A model generated the notes under the pieces. That model searched no databases. It was not told where the DNA came from and saw only the letters and a program-made list of their open reading frames with translations. Of a stretch of DNA of 64,000 nt, positions 1-8,480 are shown in pieces. Within the stretch, counting starts at the first letter, position 1; every line of letters starts with the position of its first letter. This DNA is from Aphanothece hegewaldii CCALA 016 (GTDB lineage Bacteria > Cyanobacteriota > Cyanobacteriia > Cyanobacteriales > Microcystaceae). Location of the stretch: contig NZ_PXOH01000019.1 of the NCBI RefSeq assembly GCF_003007785.1, positions 40,868 to 104,867 on the forward strand, in the 5' to 3' direction. The position numbers and the translations under genes are program-made.

Positions 1-1520
1 GACTTCCCATCCTAAAATATGATCGAGGCACATTAATTTTACATCCACCACCAAAAGGTAAAGCGTGGTTAGACTTAGCGGAATGGGACGATCGCATAGA
101 AAAATATCGCATACGTGGCATTAATTATCGCCGATTAATCGAAACATTACAAGCCGAAAAAATCGAAATTATTGATCAAGCAAAAGAATTTTCACCACTA
201 GAATTAACCCCTAATTTTGAAAAAAAACCTTATCCTCATCAACAAGAAGCATTACTCGCATGGAAACAAGCACAAAGACGCGGTGTAGTTGTTTTACCCA
301 CTGCTTCTGGAAAAACTTATCTCGCACAATTAGCGATTTCATCTACCCCCAGATCGACATTAATTGTTGTTCCAACCATTGATTTAATGCACCAATGGTA
401 CGAGCAAATATTAGTCGCATTTCCTGATATTGAAGTCGGTTTATTAGGAGGAGGTTCTAAAGATCGTAGTCCTATTTTAATCGCTACTTATAATAGTGCC
501 GCTATTCATTCAGAAACCTTGGGAAATTTATACGCACTCTTAATATTTGATGAATGTCATCATCTGCCTACAGACTTTTTTCGGACAATAGCAGAAGATG
601 CGATCGCACCCTATAGATTAGGGTTAACAGCTACTCCAGATAGAAGCGACGGAACCCATCAAGAATTAGATCAATTAATTGGAGCAGTTATTTATCGTAA
701 AACCGCCGAAGAACTTTCAGGAAAAGCATTAGCAGAACATCAAATCATACAAATTAAAGTTAAACTCTCTACACCCGAAAGAGAAAGATATGAAAAAGCA
801 ATTCAAACTCGTAATGATTTTTTGCGTCAATCTAAAATATCTTTAGGAAGTCTACAAGGATGGCAATTATTTGTACAAGCAAGTGCGAAAACAGCCGCAG
901 GAAGACAAGCAATGTTAGCCCACCGAGAAGCGAAAGAAATTGCCCTAGGAACCGATGGTAAGCTTAGAGTTCTCGCTGATATTATCTGTGAACATTATCC
1001 CGAAACTATCTTGATTTTTACGAATGATAATGCAACTGTTTATCGAATATCACAAACATTTTTAATTCCTGCAATTACTCATCAAACCCCCGTTAAAGAA
1101 AGACATGATATATTAACTCGTTTTCGAGAAGGAGAATATAAAACATTAGTCACTTCTCATGTATTAAATGAAGGCGTTGATGTTCCCGATGCAAAAGTAG
1201 CGATTATTCTTTCGGGAACTGGCTCACAAAGAGAATATATTCAAAGATTAGGAAGAGTTTTAAGAAAAGGCCAACAAGAAAATAAAATAGCGATTTTGTA
1301 TGAAATAGTAGCCGAAGATACTAGCGAAGAAAAAACCTCTCAAAGACGACAAGGCAAAAAGAAAGAGACTAAATATTCTGTTCCTTCAAATAACCAACAA
1401 TTAGAATTAATTCCTTTTCCAACATCTAAACCTAAACCATTTCCTAAAGCGGCTGAATCTTCTGTTCAATGGAAAACGGAGAATCAAGAACAACCCGAAG
1501 AAGACGATAAAATATTCTAA
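1..1520 (+). CDS. XPB-like DEAD/DEAH-box helicase, 5' end outside the window
   Basis: The frame is open from base 3, so the gene starts upstream of the window. The visible N-terminal part resembles the damage-recognition region of XPB-type helicases. It is followed by a Walker A motif LPTASGKT (294-317), a DEAH-type box DECHH (from 549), the motif LGLTATPDR, and a second RecA lobe with GVDVPDAKVAI and QRLGRVLRKG (motifs V and VI). The tail is charged and proline-containing. Known family: SF2 DNA translocases that open or remodel DNA, paired in archaea with the nuclease Bax1. A partner would have to lie upstream, out of view. The next gene, a Uma2 nuclease 182 bases away, looks independent. 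Calling it a helicase is safe; the XPB subtype is an inference. Confidence 0.85.
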   Translation, partial: LPILKYDRGTLILHPPPKGKAWLDLAEWDDRIEKYRIRGINYRRLIETLQAEKIEIIDQAKEFSPLELTPNFEKKPYPHQQEALLAWKQAQRRGVVVLPTASGKTYLAQLAISSTPRSTLIVVPTIDLMHQWYEQILVAFPDIEVGLLGGGSKDRSPILIATYNSAAIHSETLGNLYALLIFDECHHLPTDFFRTIAEDAIAPYRLGLTATPDRSDGTHQELDQLIGAVIYRKTAEELSGKALAEHQIIQIKVKLSTPERERYEKAIQTRNDFLRQSKISLGSLQGWQLFVQASAKTAAGRQAMLAHREAKEIALGTDGKLRVLADIICEHYPETILIFTNDNATVYRISQTFLIPAITHQTPVKERHDILTRFREGEYKTLVTSHVLNEGVDVPDAKVAIILSGTGSQREYIQRLGRVLRKGQQENKIAILYEIVAEDTSEEKTSQRRQGKKKETKYSVPSNNQQLELIPFPTSKPKPFPKAAESSVQWKTENQEQPEEDDKIF

Positions 1521-1565
1521 AATAGAATTAATCTCAAATCCTTATAAACTGTCATATTTAAGTAG

Positions 1566-1584
1566 GGGTTTGGTCTCCAAACCC
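1566..1584. repeat. Short palindrome GGGTTTGG-TCT-CCAAACCC
   Basis: This perfect 8-bp inverted repeat with a 3-base loop lies 46 bases after the helicase stop. Near-identical copies are at 3724-3742 and 51661-51679, so it belongs to a dispersed repeat family placed downstream of genes. It may act as a weak terminator here, but it is followed by AATTGC rather than a T tract. Confidence 0.7.
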
Positions 1585-1702
1585 AATTGCTAAAATAATT
1601 TGCTAACAAAATAGAAAAAAACCTAACTTTATAGCAGATTTGGTATAATTTAACTAACTTTTTTGCTGATTTAATATTAATAGCAATCTAGAAATAAAAT
1701 TT

Positions 1703-2332
1703 ATGCTTACCATTAGTCAAGATATCAGTTACTTAGAACAATTCATCAAGCTACATGATCTAAGAAATACCGATTTTGAGCATATTGTAATTATTAATCA
1801 AGTTACCTGGGAACAATATGAAGCTTTTCTAGAAACATTAGGCGAGCGTCCAGGAATTTCTATAACGTATTTAGAGGGGATGCTAGAAATTATGTCACCA
1901 AGCCGCCGTCATGAAATAAGTAAAAAACTCATGGGAATATTATTAGAAGCTTATATGTTTGAAACAGGAATTCGCTTTTATTCTAGGGGTTCTACAACAC
2001 TTCGTTCAGAAATGGCAGCTAAAGGAATCGAACCAGATGAAAGTTATTGTATCGGAAGTGATAAAGAAATTCCCGATTTAGCTATCGAAATTGTATTAAC
2101 CAGTGGTGGAGTTAATTCATTAAAAGTTTATAAAGATTTAGGTGTTCCTGAAGTATGGTTTTGGAAAAAAGGAAGTTTATTAGTATTTTCTCTACAAAAT
2201 GGTGAATATAGCCAAGTGACTCAAAGCCAACTATTGCCCAACTTAGATCTAAAATTACTGGCTAGTTATATCGATGCGGATGATCCTTTTGATGCTCTAA
2301 CAGAATTTCGGCAAAAAATCAAAAATAGCTAA
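1703..2332 (+). CDS. Uma2 family (DUF820) putative restriction-like nuclease
   Basis: The 209-residue protein has the layout of the Uma2 family, which is greatly expanded in cyanobacteria and has a PD-(D/E)XK nuclease fold. Visible motifs are a helical N-terminus, YLEGMLEIMSPS, then the catalytic-core strand GIEPDESYCI, PDLAIEIV and VPEVWFW. Active-site acidic residues are therefore present. Its biological role is unknown; such genes are often single, and some sit near mobile elements. It starts at ATG 1703 in an AT-rich leader without a clear Shine-Dalgarno. It is separated from chlP by about 140 bases and probably transcribed alone. Confidence 0.85.
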   Translation: MLTISQDISYLEQFIKLHDLRNTDFEHIVIINQVTWEQYEAFLETLGERPGISITYLEGMLEIMSPSRRHEISKKLMGILLEAYMFETGIRFYSRGSTTLRSEMAAKGIEPDESYCIGSDKEIPDLAIEIVLTSGGVNSLKVYKDLGVPEVWFWKKGSLLVFSLQNGEYSQVTQSQLLPNLDLKLLASYIDADDPFDALTEFRQKIKNS

Positions 2333-2474
2333 TGTTAGTATTCACTCCTTGAATGTAAACTTTTTTTAATCAAGTTGTTAAGCTGTATTGCAAGTAGCGA
2401 ACTTCGAGCCATTAGGACTAAAGACTGTGATAGGATGCGATTCGTACTCGCTCATCGTCTATTAGGAGAAAACC

Positions 2475-3695
2475 TTGGTGTTAAGGGTTGCTGTTGTTGG
2501 TTCAGGGCCAGCCGGATCTTCGGCGGCAGAAACGTTAGCCAAAGCCGGGATCGAAACTTACTTATTTGAACGCAAGCTAGATAATGCGAAACCTTGCGGT
2601 GGTGCTATCCCTCTTTGTATGGTCAGTGAATTCGACCTACCAGACGAAATTATAGATCGTCGGGTGAGAAACATGAAAATGATCTCGCCTTCTAACGTTG
2701 AAGTTGATATTAACCTAGATAGACAAGACGAATATATCGGAATGTGTCGCCGTGAAGTCCTAGATGGCTTTATGCGCGATCGTGCTGCCTCACTTGGTGC
2801 TAAACTAATTAACGGTACCGTCTATCAATTAGATATTCCAAGTAATAATACTGATCCTTATACCCTTCATTACGCCGATCACTCCAATGGCGATGCTCAA
2901 GGGGTGATGAAAACACTGAAAGTAGATGTAGTCATTGGTGCAGATGGGGCAAATTCCCGTATTGCAAAAGCCATTGATGCAGGGGATTATAATTATGCGA
3001 TCGCTTTCCAAGAACGCATCCGTTTACCCGAAGACAAAATGGCCTACTATGAAAACTTGGCCGAAATGTACGTCGGTACAGATGTATCACCCGATTTCTA
3101 CGCTTGGGTTTTTCCGAAATACGATCACGTAGCCGTCGGAACGGGAACCATGAAGGTCAACAAAACCATGATCAAAGACCTCCAAGCGGGTATCCGTCAA
3201 CGTGCCGCCCGCAAACTAGAAGGCGGTCAAATTATTAAAGTAGAAGCCCATCCCATCCCCGAACATCCTCGCCCTCGTCGCGTCGTTGGTCGTGTTGCCC
3301 TCGTGGGAGATGCCGCAGGAACCGTTACAAAGTCTTCTGGTGAAGGTATTTATTTTGCCGCAAAATCAGCCCGTATGTGCGCTGAAACCCTTGTGGAAGT
3401 CACTAATGGCGGTCAACGTAACCCCACTGAAGATGAGCTAAAACTCTATCTAAAACGTTGGGATAAACAGTATGGTATTACCTATCTGGTATTAGACTTA
3501 CTACAACGCGTTTTCTACCGTACAGATGCCACACGAGAAGCTTTTGTCGAAATGTGTTCCGATAAAGATGTACAGCGTCTCACCTTCGATAGCTACCTCT
3601 ATAAAACCGTTGTTCCCGCTAACCCCCTAATTCAAATGAAAATTACCGCAAAAACGATCGGTAGTTTACTCCGGGGAAATGCACTCGCACCTTAA
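2475..3695 (+). CDS. chlP: Geranylgeranyl diphosphate/chlorophyllide a reductase
   Basis: ChlP reduces geranylgeranyl groups to phytyl for chlorophyll and tocopherol, using NADPH and FAD. The 406-residue length fits the family. An N-terminal FAD-binding Rossmann motif VAVVGSGPAGSSAAE is followed by the family signature FERKLDNAKPCGGAIP, the motif DVVIGADGANS, and the second FAD motif RVALVGDAAGTVTKSSGEGI. An AGGAGA ribosome binding site at 2464-2469 precedes two possible starts: TTG at 2475, giving MVLRVAVV as I recall for other cyanobacterial homologues, or GTG at 2478, which has the better spacing of 8. The gene stands alone; chlD, of the same pathway, lies 32 kb away. Confidence 0.97.
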   Translation: MVLRVAVVGSGPAGSSAAETLAKAGIETYLFERKLDNAKPCGGAIPLCMVSEFDLPDEIIDRRVRNMKMISPSNVEVDINLDRQDEYIGMCRREVLDGFMRDRAASLGAKLINGTVYQLDIPSNNTDPYTLHYADHSNGDAQGVMKTLKVDVVIGADGANSRIAKAIDAGDYNYAIAFQERIRLPEDKMAYYENLAEMYVGTDVSPDFYAWVFPKYDHVAVGTGTMKVNKTMIKDLQAGIRQRAARKLEGGQIIKVEAHPIPEHPRPRRVVGRVALVGDAAGTVTKSSGEGIYFAAKSARMCAETLVEVTNGGQRNPTEDELKLYLKRWDKQYGITYLVLDLLQRVFYRTDATREAFVEMCSDKDVQRLTFDSYLYKTVVPANPLIQMKITAKTIGSLLRGNALAP

Positions 3696-3721
3696 TTCAA
3701 TAATCTGTAAATAATAATTGT

Positions 3722-3748
3722 AGGGGTTTGGTTGCCAAACCCTTTTTA
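3722..3748 (+). terminator. Palindromic repeat copy acting as probable chlP terminator
   Basis: GGGTTTGG (3724-3731), loop TTG, CCAAACCC (3735-3742), followed directly by a run of five T. This copy of the dispersed GGGTTTGG family, 28 bases after the chlP stop, has the form of an intrinsic terminator. Confidence 0.6.
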
Positions 3749-3808
3749 GTACGATTTTTTATAAGAGTTGAACCATTAATTGGGTTATCATGTTAGTCAT
3801 CTAAACCA

Positions 3809-3920
3809 CCGTAAAATTTATTTTACGGCTCATAGCCTAAGTCCGTTTTAACGGACTAAAAGCCTTAAAATTAGTCGGTTTTAACCGACTTTAGCTATAA
3901 GACAGGGATTTTAATCCCTG
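3809..3920. repeat. Cluster of four short hairpins
   Basis: Four perfect inverted repeats follow one another: CCGTAAAA-TTTA-TTTTACGG (3809-3828), AGTCCGTT-TT-AACGGACT (3840-3857), AGTCGGTT-TT-AACCGACT (3873-3890) and CAGGGATT-TT-AATCCCTG (3903-3920). The last three share one architecture, an 8-bp stem with a TT centre that always reads TTTTAA across the turn, while the outer stem sequence changes. The cluster fills the gap between the convergent chlP and DUF1350 genes. It looks like a composite intergenic repeat of the kind common in cyanobacterial genomes. Confidence 0.8.
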
Positions 3921-3968
3921 GCAGTATTAAGCTTTTAGACAATTACCTAAATAATTATTGCTCTTTTA

Positions 3969-4925
3969 TTATCGTAGCATTTCTTCTCGTTGTCTGAGTT
4001 CGTATAAAAATTGAATTGTTACGTCTTCTAATTTTCTTTGACTAATTGGTTCGGCGAATTTATCAAAAGGATTAAAATCAACAATCTTCTCGCCTAATTG
4101 TGATCCCAACGGTTCTAAATGTTTACCTGGTAACTCTTTATGTAAAATTGGAAATTTTTTATTTTCCGATTTCAACTGTCCAATAAACCAGAAAACATCA
4201 CCTTCTTTATCCTTTTCATTTCCTGCAATAGTATCTTTTTCAAAAGAAATTAAACCCGTTAATTGAAATAATATACTTCCTTCGACAAAACATTTAGTTT
4301 GAGCATTTGTTGGCAATACTCCCCAACCTTTTTTATCGAGAAACTTGGCAATAAAAGCTAAAGGTTTAGGAATTGCGCTTTGAGTATCACTAATATCAGG
4401 AGCAATTAATAAAGATGGTTGTCCTTTAATTGAGCGTTCTTCAAGAGGAATCATATTAACTGAGCGTTCAATTCTCATCAGCATTCCTTCCCTCTTATCT
4501 TTCGCACATTTTGTTAAAATGCTTTCCCATTTTTCGCCACTAAAAAACTCTAACAAAGTAATATATTTACATCCTAAACTATGACCTATCCAGAAATATT
4601 TCTGAGGATTGCGATAAATTTCAGCATCATATTTTCCTTGTTCAGTACGATTTAAATAATCAGCCATTTTAGCAATTTTTTCTCTTAAATCAATTTGTTC
4701 TTTTAATAAACTAATTGCAATCGGCCAATGACGAAAACCAAAGCGAAACGGCATTGCTACTATTGTATATCCTTCATCAAATAATCTCTCAAAGAAATAT
4801 TGATAAAACAACGTTGGAAAGGTTCCAAAAAAAGCTCCACCGATAAATAATATTACGCCTTTTGGCTGTGGATGAAGGGCAACCCAACTAAAAGAGATTG
4901 GTCTAAACTTAAAAACAGTTTCCAT
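3969..4925 (-). CDS. DUF1350 family protein (alpha/beta-hydrolase-like)
   Basis: The sequence matches DUF1350, a family of cyanobacteria and plastids. It opens with FRPISFSWVALHPQPKGV, then LFIGGAFFGTFP, MPFRFGFRHWP and WIGHSLGCKY. The last is a nucleophile-elbow-like GHSLG, so an alpha/beta-hydrolase fold is likely. No substrate is known to me. I chose ATG 4925; an in-frame GTG at 4940 would add five residues, and neither has a clear ribosome binding site. It is convergent with chlP across the hairpin cluster. Confidence 0.8.
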   Translation of the reverse strand: METVFKFRPISFSWVALHPQPKGVILFIGGAFFGTFPTLFYQYFFERLFDEGYTIVAMPFRFGFRHWPIAISLLKEQIDLREKIAKMADYLNRTEQGKYDAEIYRNPQKYFWIGHSLGCKYITLLEFFSGEKWESILTKCAKDKREGMLMRIERSVNMIPLEERSIKGQPSLLIAPDISDTQSAIPKPLAFIAKFLDKKGWGVLPTNAQTKCFVEGSILFQLTGLISFEKDTIAGNEKDKEGDVFWFIGQLKSENKKFPILHKELPGKHLEPLGSQLGEKIVDFNPFDKFAEPISQRKLEDVTIQFLYELRQREEMLR

Positions 4926-5043
4926 TTTTTTAGGTCTCACAGAAATTTTGTATAAAATTAGTAGATAAGCCTTTATCTACTAAAAAATTTAGAAATTAAG
5001 GCTTATTTTATTAAATATAGACTAACTATTACTTCGAGTATCA

Positions 5044-5661
5044 TTATTGAAATGAAAGTTCAAAAAGCGAACCACCATGAGCCGTAGGTAAAGCATAAGC
5101 AATTTGATCAAGTTGAACAGGATCTGCTTCTAAATTAGTATAAAATGTACCTCGTTGCTCAGGTGTAATCAAAAGTCTAGCCGAATTAAAACCCGTTGAA
5201 AGTGAAGAGATAAAGACTTCTACATATCCTCGTACCTCAAACTTTTTACCATCTAGTAACTCAGGTTTAAGAATATTCGGCTGTAGCAAAAATAAACCTG
5301 TTTCACTCGCGGGAATTGTTCGAGTAAATCTAATTTTATTTGGCGAAAAATCTGGTCTAATGTTAGCAATTAAATTAGTTTCTTTTACATCCAAAAAACC
5401 AATGAGATCTCCCGCAGCAGGAGCCTCTTTAGAACCCAGAAGATCTTTAATCTTTAGAGGAGGCTGAAGCACAACAGTAAATACTAAAGAGATGGTGGCA
5501 TTAAAAGCATTTAGATTACTAATCGTTAAAAAATAGCCTTGAATAACAGTACGAGAAAGTTTGGTTATTTTGTCTTTTATTTCTCCAGGAATAGTAGCAG
5601 GTAAATCCATTTCTTCGGGAAGTTGTGGCTTAACCAAAAGTTCAAAAGTAGATACAAGCAT
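5044..5661 (-). CDS. Hypothetical protein, 205 residues
   Basis: I do not recognise a family. The protein is soluble-looking, has no signal peptide or membrane helix, and is rich in beta-prone segments with alternating hydrophobic residues (YFLTISNLNAFNATISLVF; FEVRGYVEVFISSL). That suggests a beta-sandwich. It ends in LFELSFQ. It lies 118 bases downstream of the DUF1350 gene on the same strand, possibly in one transcript. It is a full-length reading frame with normal codon use, so I treat it as a real gene. Confidence 0.65.
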   Translation of the reverse strand: MLVSTFELLVKPQLPEEMDLPATIPGEIKDKITKLSRTVIQGYFLTISNLNAFNATISLVFTVVLQPPLKIKDLLGSKEAPAAGDLIGFLDVKETNLIANIRPDFSPNKIRFTRTIPASETGLFLLQPNILKPELLDGKKFEVRGYVEVFISSLSTGFNSARLLITPEQRGTFYTNLEADPVQLDQIAYALPTAHGGSLFELSFQ

Positions 5662-5775
5662 ATTGTCTTCTCAATCGCTATAAGTAATTTGGATTAGCTC
5701 CAATCTACTTATAAAATCGAGTAGCTACCACCTAAGTTTAGGAACTTAAGTAAGAACTTAAACAAACGTTATAAT

Positions 5776-5916
5776 TTACCAATTCCACATCACAGGATTA
5801 TTATCTAAATGATCACTAACTTGTCTACCAATCTTCTGTAAGTCTTCTTTTGATAGTTTTACTTCCAATATCTTCGTATTTTCTCCCGTACTGCGAAAAC
5901 CTGTAATTATATTTGT
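5776..5916 (-). pseudogene. C-terminal gene fragment, unknown family
   Basis: On the minus strand, 46 codons read in frame to a TAA at 5776-5778. Readable segments include GFRSTGENTKILEVKLSKED and GRQVSDHLDNNPVMWNW, which look like real protein. No ATG or GTG start is present, and a stop lies just upstream at 5917-5919. It sits directly in front of ald. I read it as the 3' remnant of a lost gene; chance coding character is possible in so short a stretch. Confidence 0.35.
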
Positions 5917-5957
5917 TTAGAGTTACAGTAGAGATAGAAGCTTTAATGAGGGATCAG

Positions 5958-7043
5958 ATGGATATAGGTGTTCCCAAAGAAATCAAAGATCAAGAATTTC
6001 GTGTTGGGCTAAGTCCTAGTAGTGTCAGAGTTTTACAAGAATACGGTCATAATATTTATGTCGAAACCAGTGCAGGGTTAGGATCAGGCTTTACAGACGA
6101 AGATTATATTAGTGCAGGTGCAAAAATTGTCAACAGTGCAGCGCAAGCCTGGGATCAAGAATTAGTCATTAAAGTCAAAGAACCTTTACCAGATGAATAC
6201 ACATTAATCCAAAAAAGTCAAATACTTTTTACATATCTTCATTTGGCGGCGGCTCGGGTTTTAACCGAACAACTCATAGAATCGGGCGTGAGTGCGATCG
6301 CTTACGAAACCGTAGCCCTTCCCGATGGCAGACTTCCCCTACTAACCCCCATGAGTATCATCGCGGGACGTTTATCAGTGCAGTTTGGGGCGAGATACCT
6401 CGAAAAACAACAAGGCGGGCGAGGTGTATTACTGGGTGGTATTCCAGGAGTGCGTCAAGGACAAGTCGTGATTCTAGGAGGTGGTGTCGTCGGCACAGAG
6501 GCGGCACGAATGGCGATCGGTATGGGAGCACACGTTAAGATATTAGACGTGAATGTTGACCGATTAGCCTATCTAGAAACGCTTTTTGGTTCTAGAGTAG
6601 AATTACTCTACAGCAACAGGGATCACATAGAATCAGCCGTCATTAATGCAGATTTACTCATTGGTGCAGTTTTAGTAACAGGAAGACGCGCCCCCATTTT
6701 AGTCACTCGTGATATAGTAAAAACAATGCGATCGGGATCAGTCATTATTGATGTAGCAGTCGATCAAGGTGGCTGTGTCGAAACCTTACACCCAACCTCA
6801 CACACACACCCAACCTATGTCGAAGAAGGGGTTGTACATTTTGGTGTCCCGAATATGCCTGGTGCCGTTCCTTGGACTGCGACACAAGCCCTTAATAATA
6901 GTACCCTGCCCTACGTCGTAAAATTAGCTAATCATGGGCTAAAAGCTTTAGATCATGATCCTTCATTAGCCGGCGGTTTAAATGTAATCAATTCACGTTT
7001 AGTTCATCCGGCTGTACAAGAAGTATTTCCAGATTTAGTGTAG
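5958..7043 (+). CDS. ald: Alanine dehydrogenase
   Basis: NAD-dependent oxidative deamination of L-alanine to pyruvate and ammonium. The N-terminal substrate domain starts MDIGVPKEIKDQEFRVGL. YLHLAAA and TPMSIIAGRLSVQFGARYLE follow, then the NAD-binding motif VVILGGGVVGTEAARMA and the C-terminal region GGCVETLHPTSHTHPTY. Full family length, about 361 residues. I chose ATG 5958 because GAGG at 5948-5951 lies 6 bases upstream and the resulting N-terminus matches the family; an ATG at 5946 is the alternative. It is monocistronic by spacing. Confidence 0.95.
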   Translation: MDIGVPKEIKDQEFRVGLSPSSVRVLQEYGHNIYVETSAGLGSGFTDEDYISAGAKIVNSAAQAWDQELVIKVKEPLPDEYTLIQKSQILFTYLHLAAARVLTEQLIESGVSAIAYETVALPDGRLPLLTPMSIIAGRLSVQFGARYLEKQQGGRGVLLGGIPGVRQGQVVILGGGVVGTEAARMAIGMGAHVKILDVNVDRLAYLETLFGSRVELLYSNRDHIESAVINADLLIGAVLVTGRRAPILVTRDIVKTMRSGSVIIDVAVDQGGCVETLHPTSHTHPTYVEEGVVHFGVPNMPGAVPWTATQALNNSTLPYVVKLANHGLKALDHDPSLAGGLNVINSRLVHPAVQEVFPDLV

Positions 7044-7490
7044 TAGTAGGGGTTTGGAGATTAAGCCCAAAAAACCTACAATTACCCATCATCACTCATT
7101 CAAAACCCAAATCTCGATCAATTGCTTTCCACAATCCTTAGAAAATGTTTAATCAGCATAAAATATCACTTATAGCAACAGTATATTTACGGAATTATGC
7201 CCCAGATAAAACATAGATTAATAATAAACAATTATAGAAGATGAAGCATTACAGCAATGATAAACCTCATGGTTAGGCGGTTGACGTACTCTTTTTTGAT
7301 TCTCAACATCTTAAAAAAGAGCTACAATCATTTTGAGAAAGTTCATAGATACCAAATTTTTTTAAGAAGCTGGGTTCAAGTATTCCCGTTAACGCTCTTG
7401 TATCCATAATCTATAAATTTGTTATCATCAACAAGAAATTTAAAGTAAAAGTAGTTTAGTTAAATATTAATTTAGGAGTTCTGTAACATT
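7044..7490. other. Intergenic region between ald and the RTX gene
   Basis: 447 bases without a supportable gene. Just after the ald stop there is a degenerate copy of the GGGTTTGG repeat (around 7050-7070). Short frames in the middle lack family character. An AGGAG at 7474-7478 serves the downstream RTX gene. I see no tRNA or convincing RNA structure. Confidence 0.6.
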
Positions 7491-8423
7491 ATGGATTTTT
7501 TTATTGTAGGTACTAACGGTGCGGATCTGATTATTCCAGGCAATAATTCTGCTAGTAACGATCTCTTAGCTGGCGATGACACGATTATTGGTCTTCAGGG
7601 AGATGATACACTCGATGGTGGTAAAGGCGATGATTTGATCAATGGTAATCAAGACAATGATCGTTTAATTGGTGATGTTGGCAACGACACGATTGATGGT
7701 GGTAGTGACAATGACTTAATTTACGGAGATTATGTATCATTCAACTCAACTCTTTCCGATGGACTACTGTTGACTTCTATGGGACGAACTTCGGGAGCGA
7801 CAATTTGGCGGATTCGGAATGGTTTTGACACATCGCAGAATGTAACCTTGAAAGCCTATGATGGCACCATTATATATTCAGGTAAAGTAGCTGCGAATAC
7901 GAACTTTTATATTGCCTCATCCGTTATTGCTGGTTCCGCTACTCATATACTGCTTGATGGCTTGGGAAATCAGGTAGGAGTAAAAGCGGCAGGCACGCAA
8001 TCCCTTAGCAGTTTTGATGATAACCTTAATGGTGGTAACAATAATGACACAATTTACGGTGGGCTAGGGGACGATACTATTAATGGTGGTGCAGGCCAAG
8101 ACCTTCTCTACGGCGATGATGGTAACGATGTCCTGACGGGGGGAAATAATAACGATACCCTAGTAGGGGGATTTGGTGATGATATCCTAGTAGGGGGAAA
8201 TAATAACGATATATTTGTCTTTGCCCAAGGGGACGGTACTGACATCGTGAACGACTTCCGTGCTGTAGGGGCGGGTACCGACTTGATTGGACTGTCTGGC
8301 GGTTTAACCTTCGGGCAACTAAGTTTTTCTCTTAACGACATATTAGTTGGTACAGAAGTCTTGGCAACACTGACTGGCTTTAATACGACGACGCTGACTG
8401 CGGCTGATTTCGTAACTATTTAG
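7491..8423 (+). CDS. RTX/hemolysin-type calcium-binding protein
   Basis: 310 residues with two blocks of glycine-aspartate nonapeptides of the GGxGxD type: GDDTLDGGKGDDLINGNQ and following repeats near residues 25-80, and GGLGDDTINGGAGQDLLYGD with more repeats near residues 190-245. These form calcium-binding parallel beta rolls. Between them lies a non-repetitive domain of about 100 residues. The C-terminus (DGTDIVNDFRAVGAGTDLIG) resembles the tail of secreted cyanobacterial RTX proteins, usually exported by type I secretion. No exporter gene lies near. There is no N-terminal signal peptide, as expected. AGGAG lies 12 bases before ATG 7491. Confidence 0.85.
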   Translation: MDFFIVGTNGADLIIPGNNSASNDLLAGDDTIIGLQGDDTLDGGKGDDLINGNQDNDRLIGDVGNDTIDGGSDNDLIYGDYVSFNSTLSDGLLLTSMGRTSGATIWRIRNGFDTSQNVTLKAYDGTIIYSGKVAANTNFYIASSVIAGSATHILLDGLGNQVGVKAAGTQSLSSFDDNLNGGNNNDTIYGGLGDDTINGGAGQDLLYGDDGNDVLTGGNNNDTLVGGFGDDILVGGNNNDIFVFAQGDGTDIVNDFRAVGAGTDLIGLSGGLTFGQLSFSLNDILVGTEVLATLTGFNTTTLTAADFVTI

Positions 8424-8450
8424 AATGCAGTCAGAAGATATTTGATTTGA

Positions 8451-8475
8451 AGGTGGGTTAAAAGCGTACCCACCT
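8451..8475. terminator. Bidirectional hairpin between convergent genes
   Basis: AGGTGGGT (8451-8458) pairs with ACCCACCT (8468-8475) across a 9-base loop. It lies between the convergent RTX gene and DUF4126 gene, so it probably ends both transcripts. Confidence 0.55.
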
Positions 8476-8480
8476 CACTG

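Noticed and set aside
2375..2569. Open frame of 64 codons overlapping the chlP start
   Set aside because: It is out of frame with the clearly coding chlP and its Cys/Trp-rich translation has no family character.
7257..7409. Short frame beginning MINLMVRRLTYSF
   Set aside because: No ribosome binding site and no conserved pattern; random composition in AT-rich DNA.
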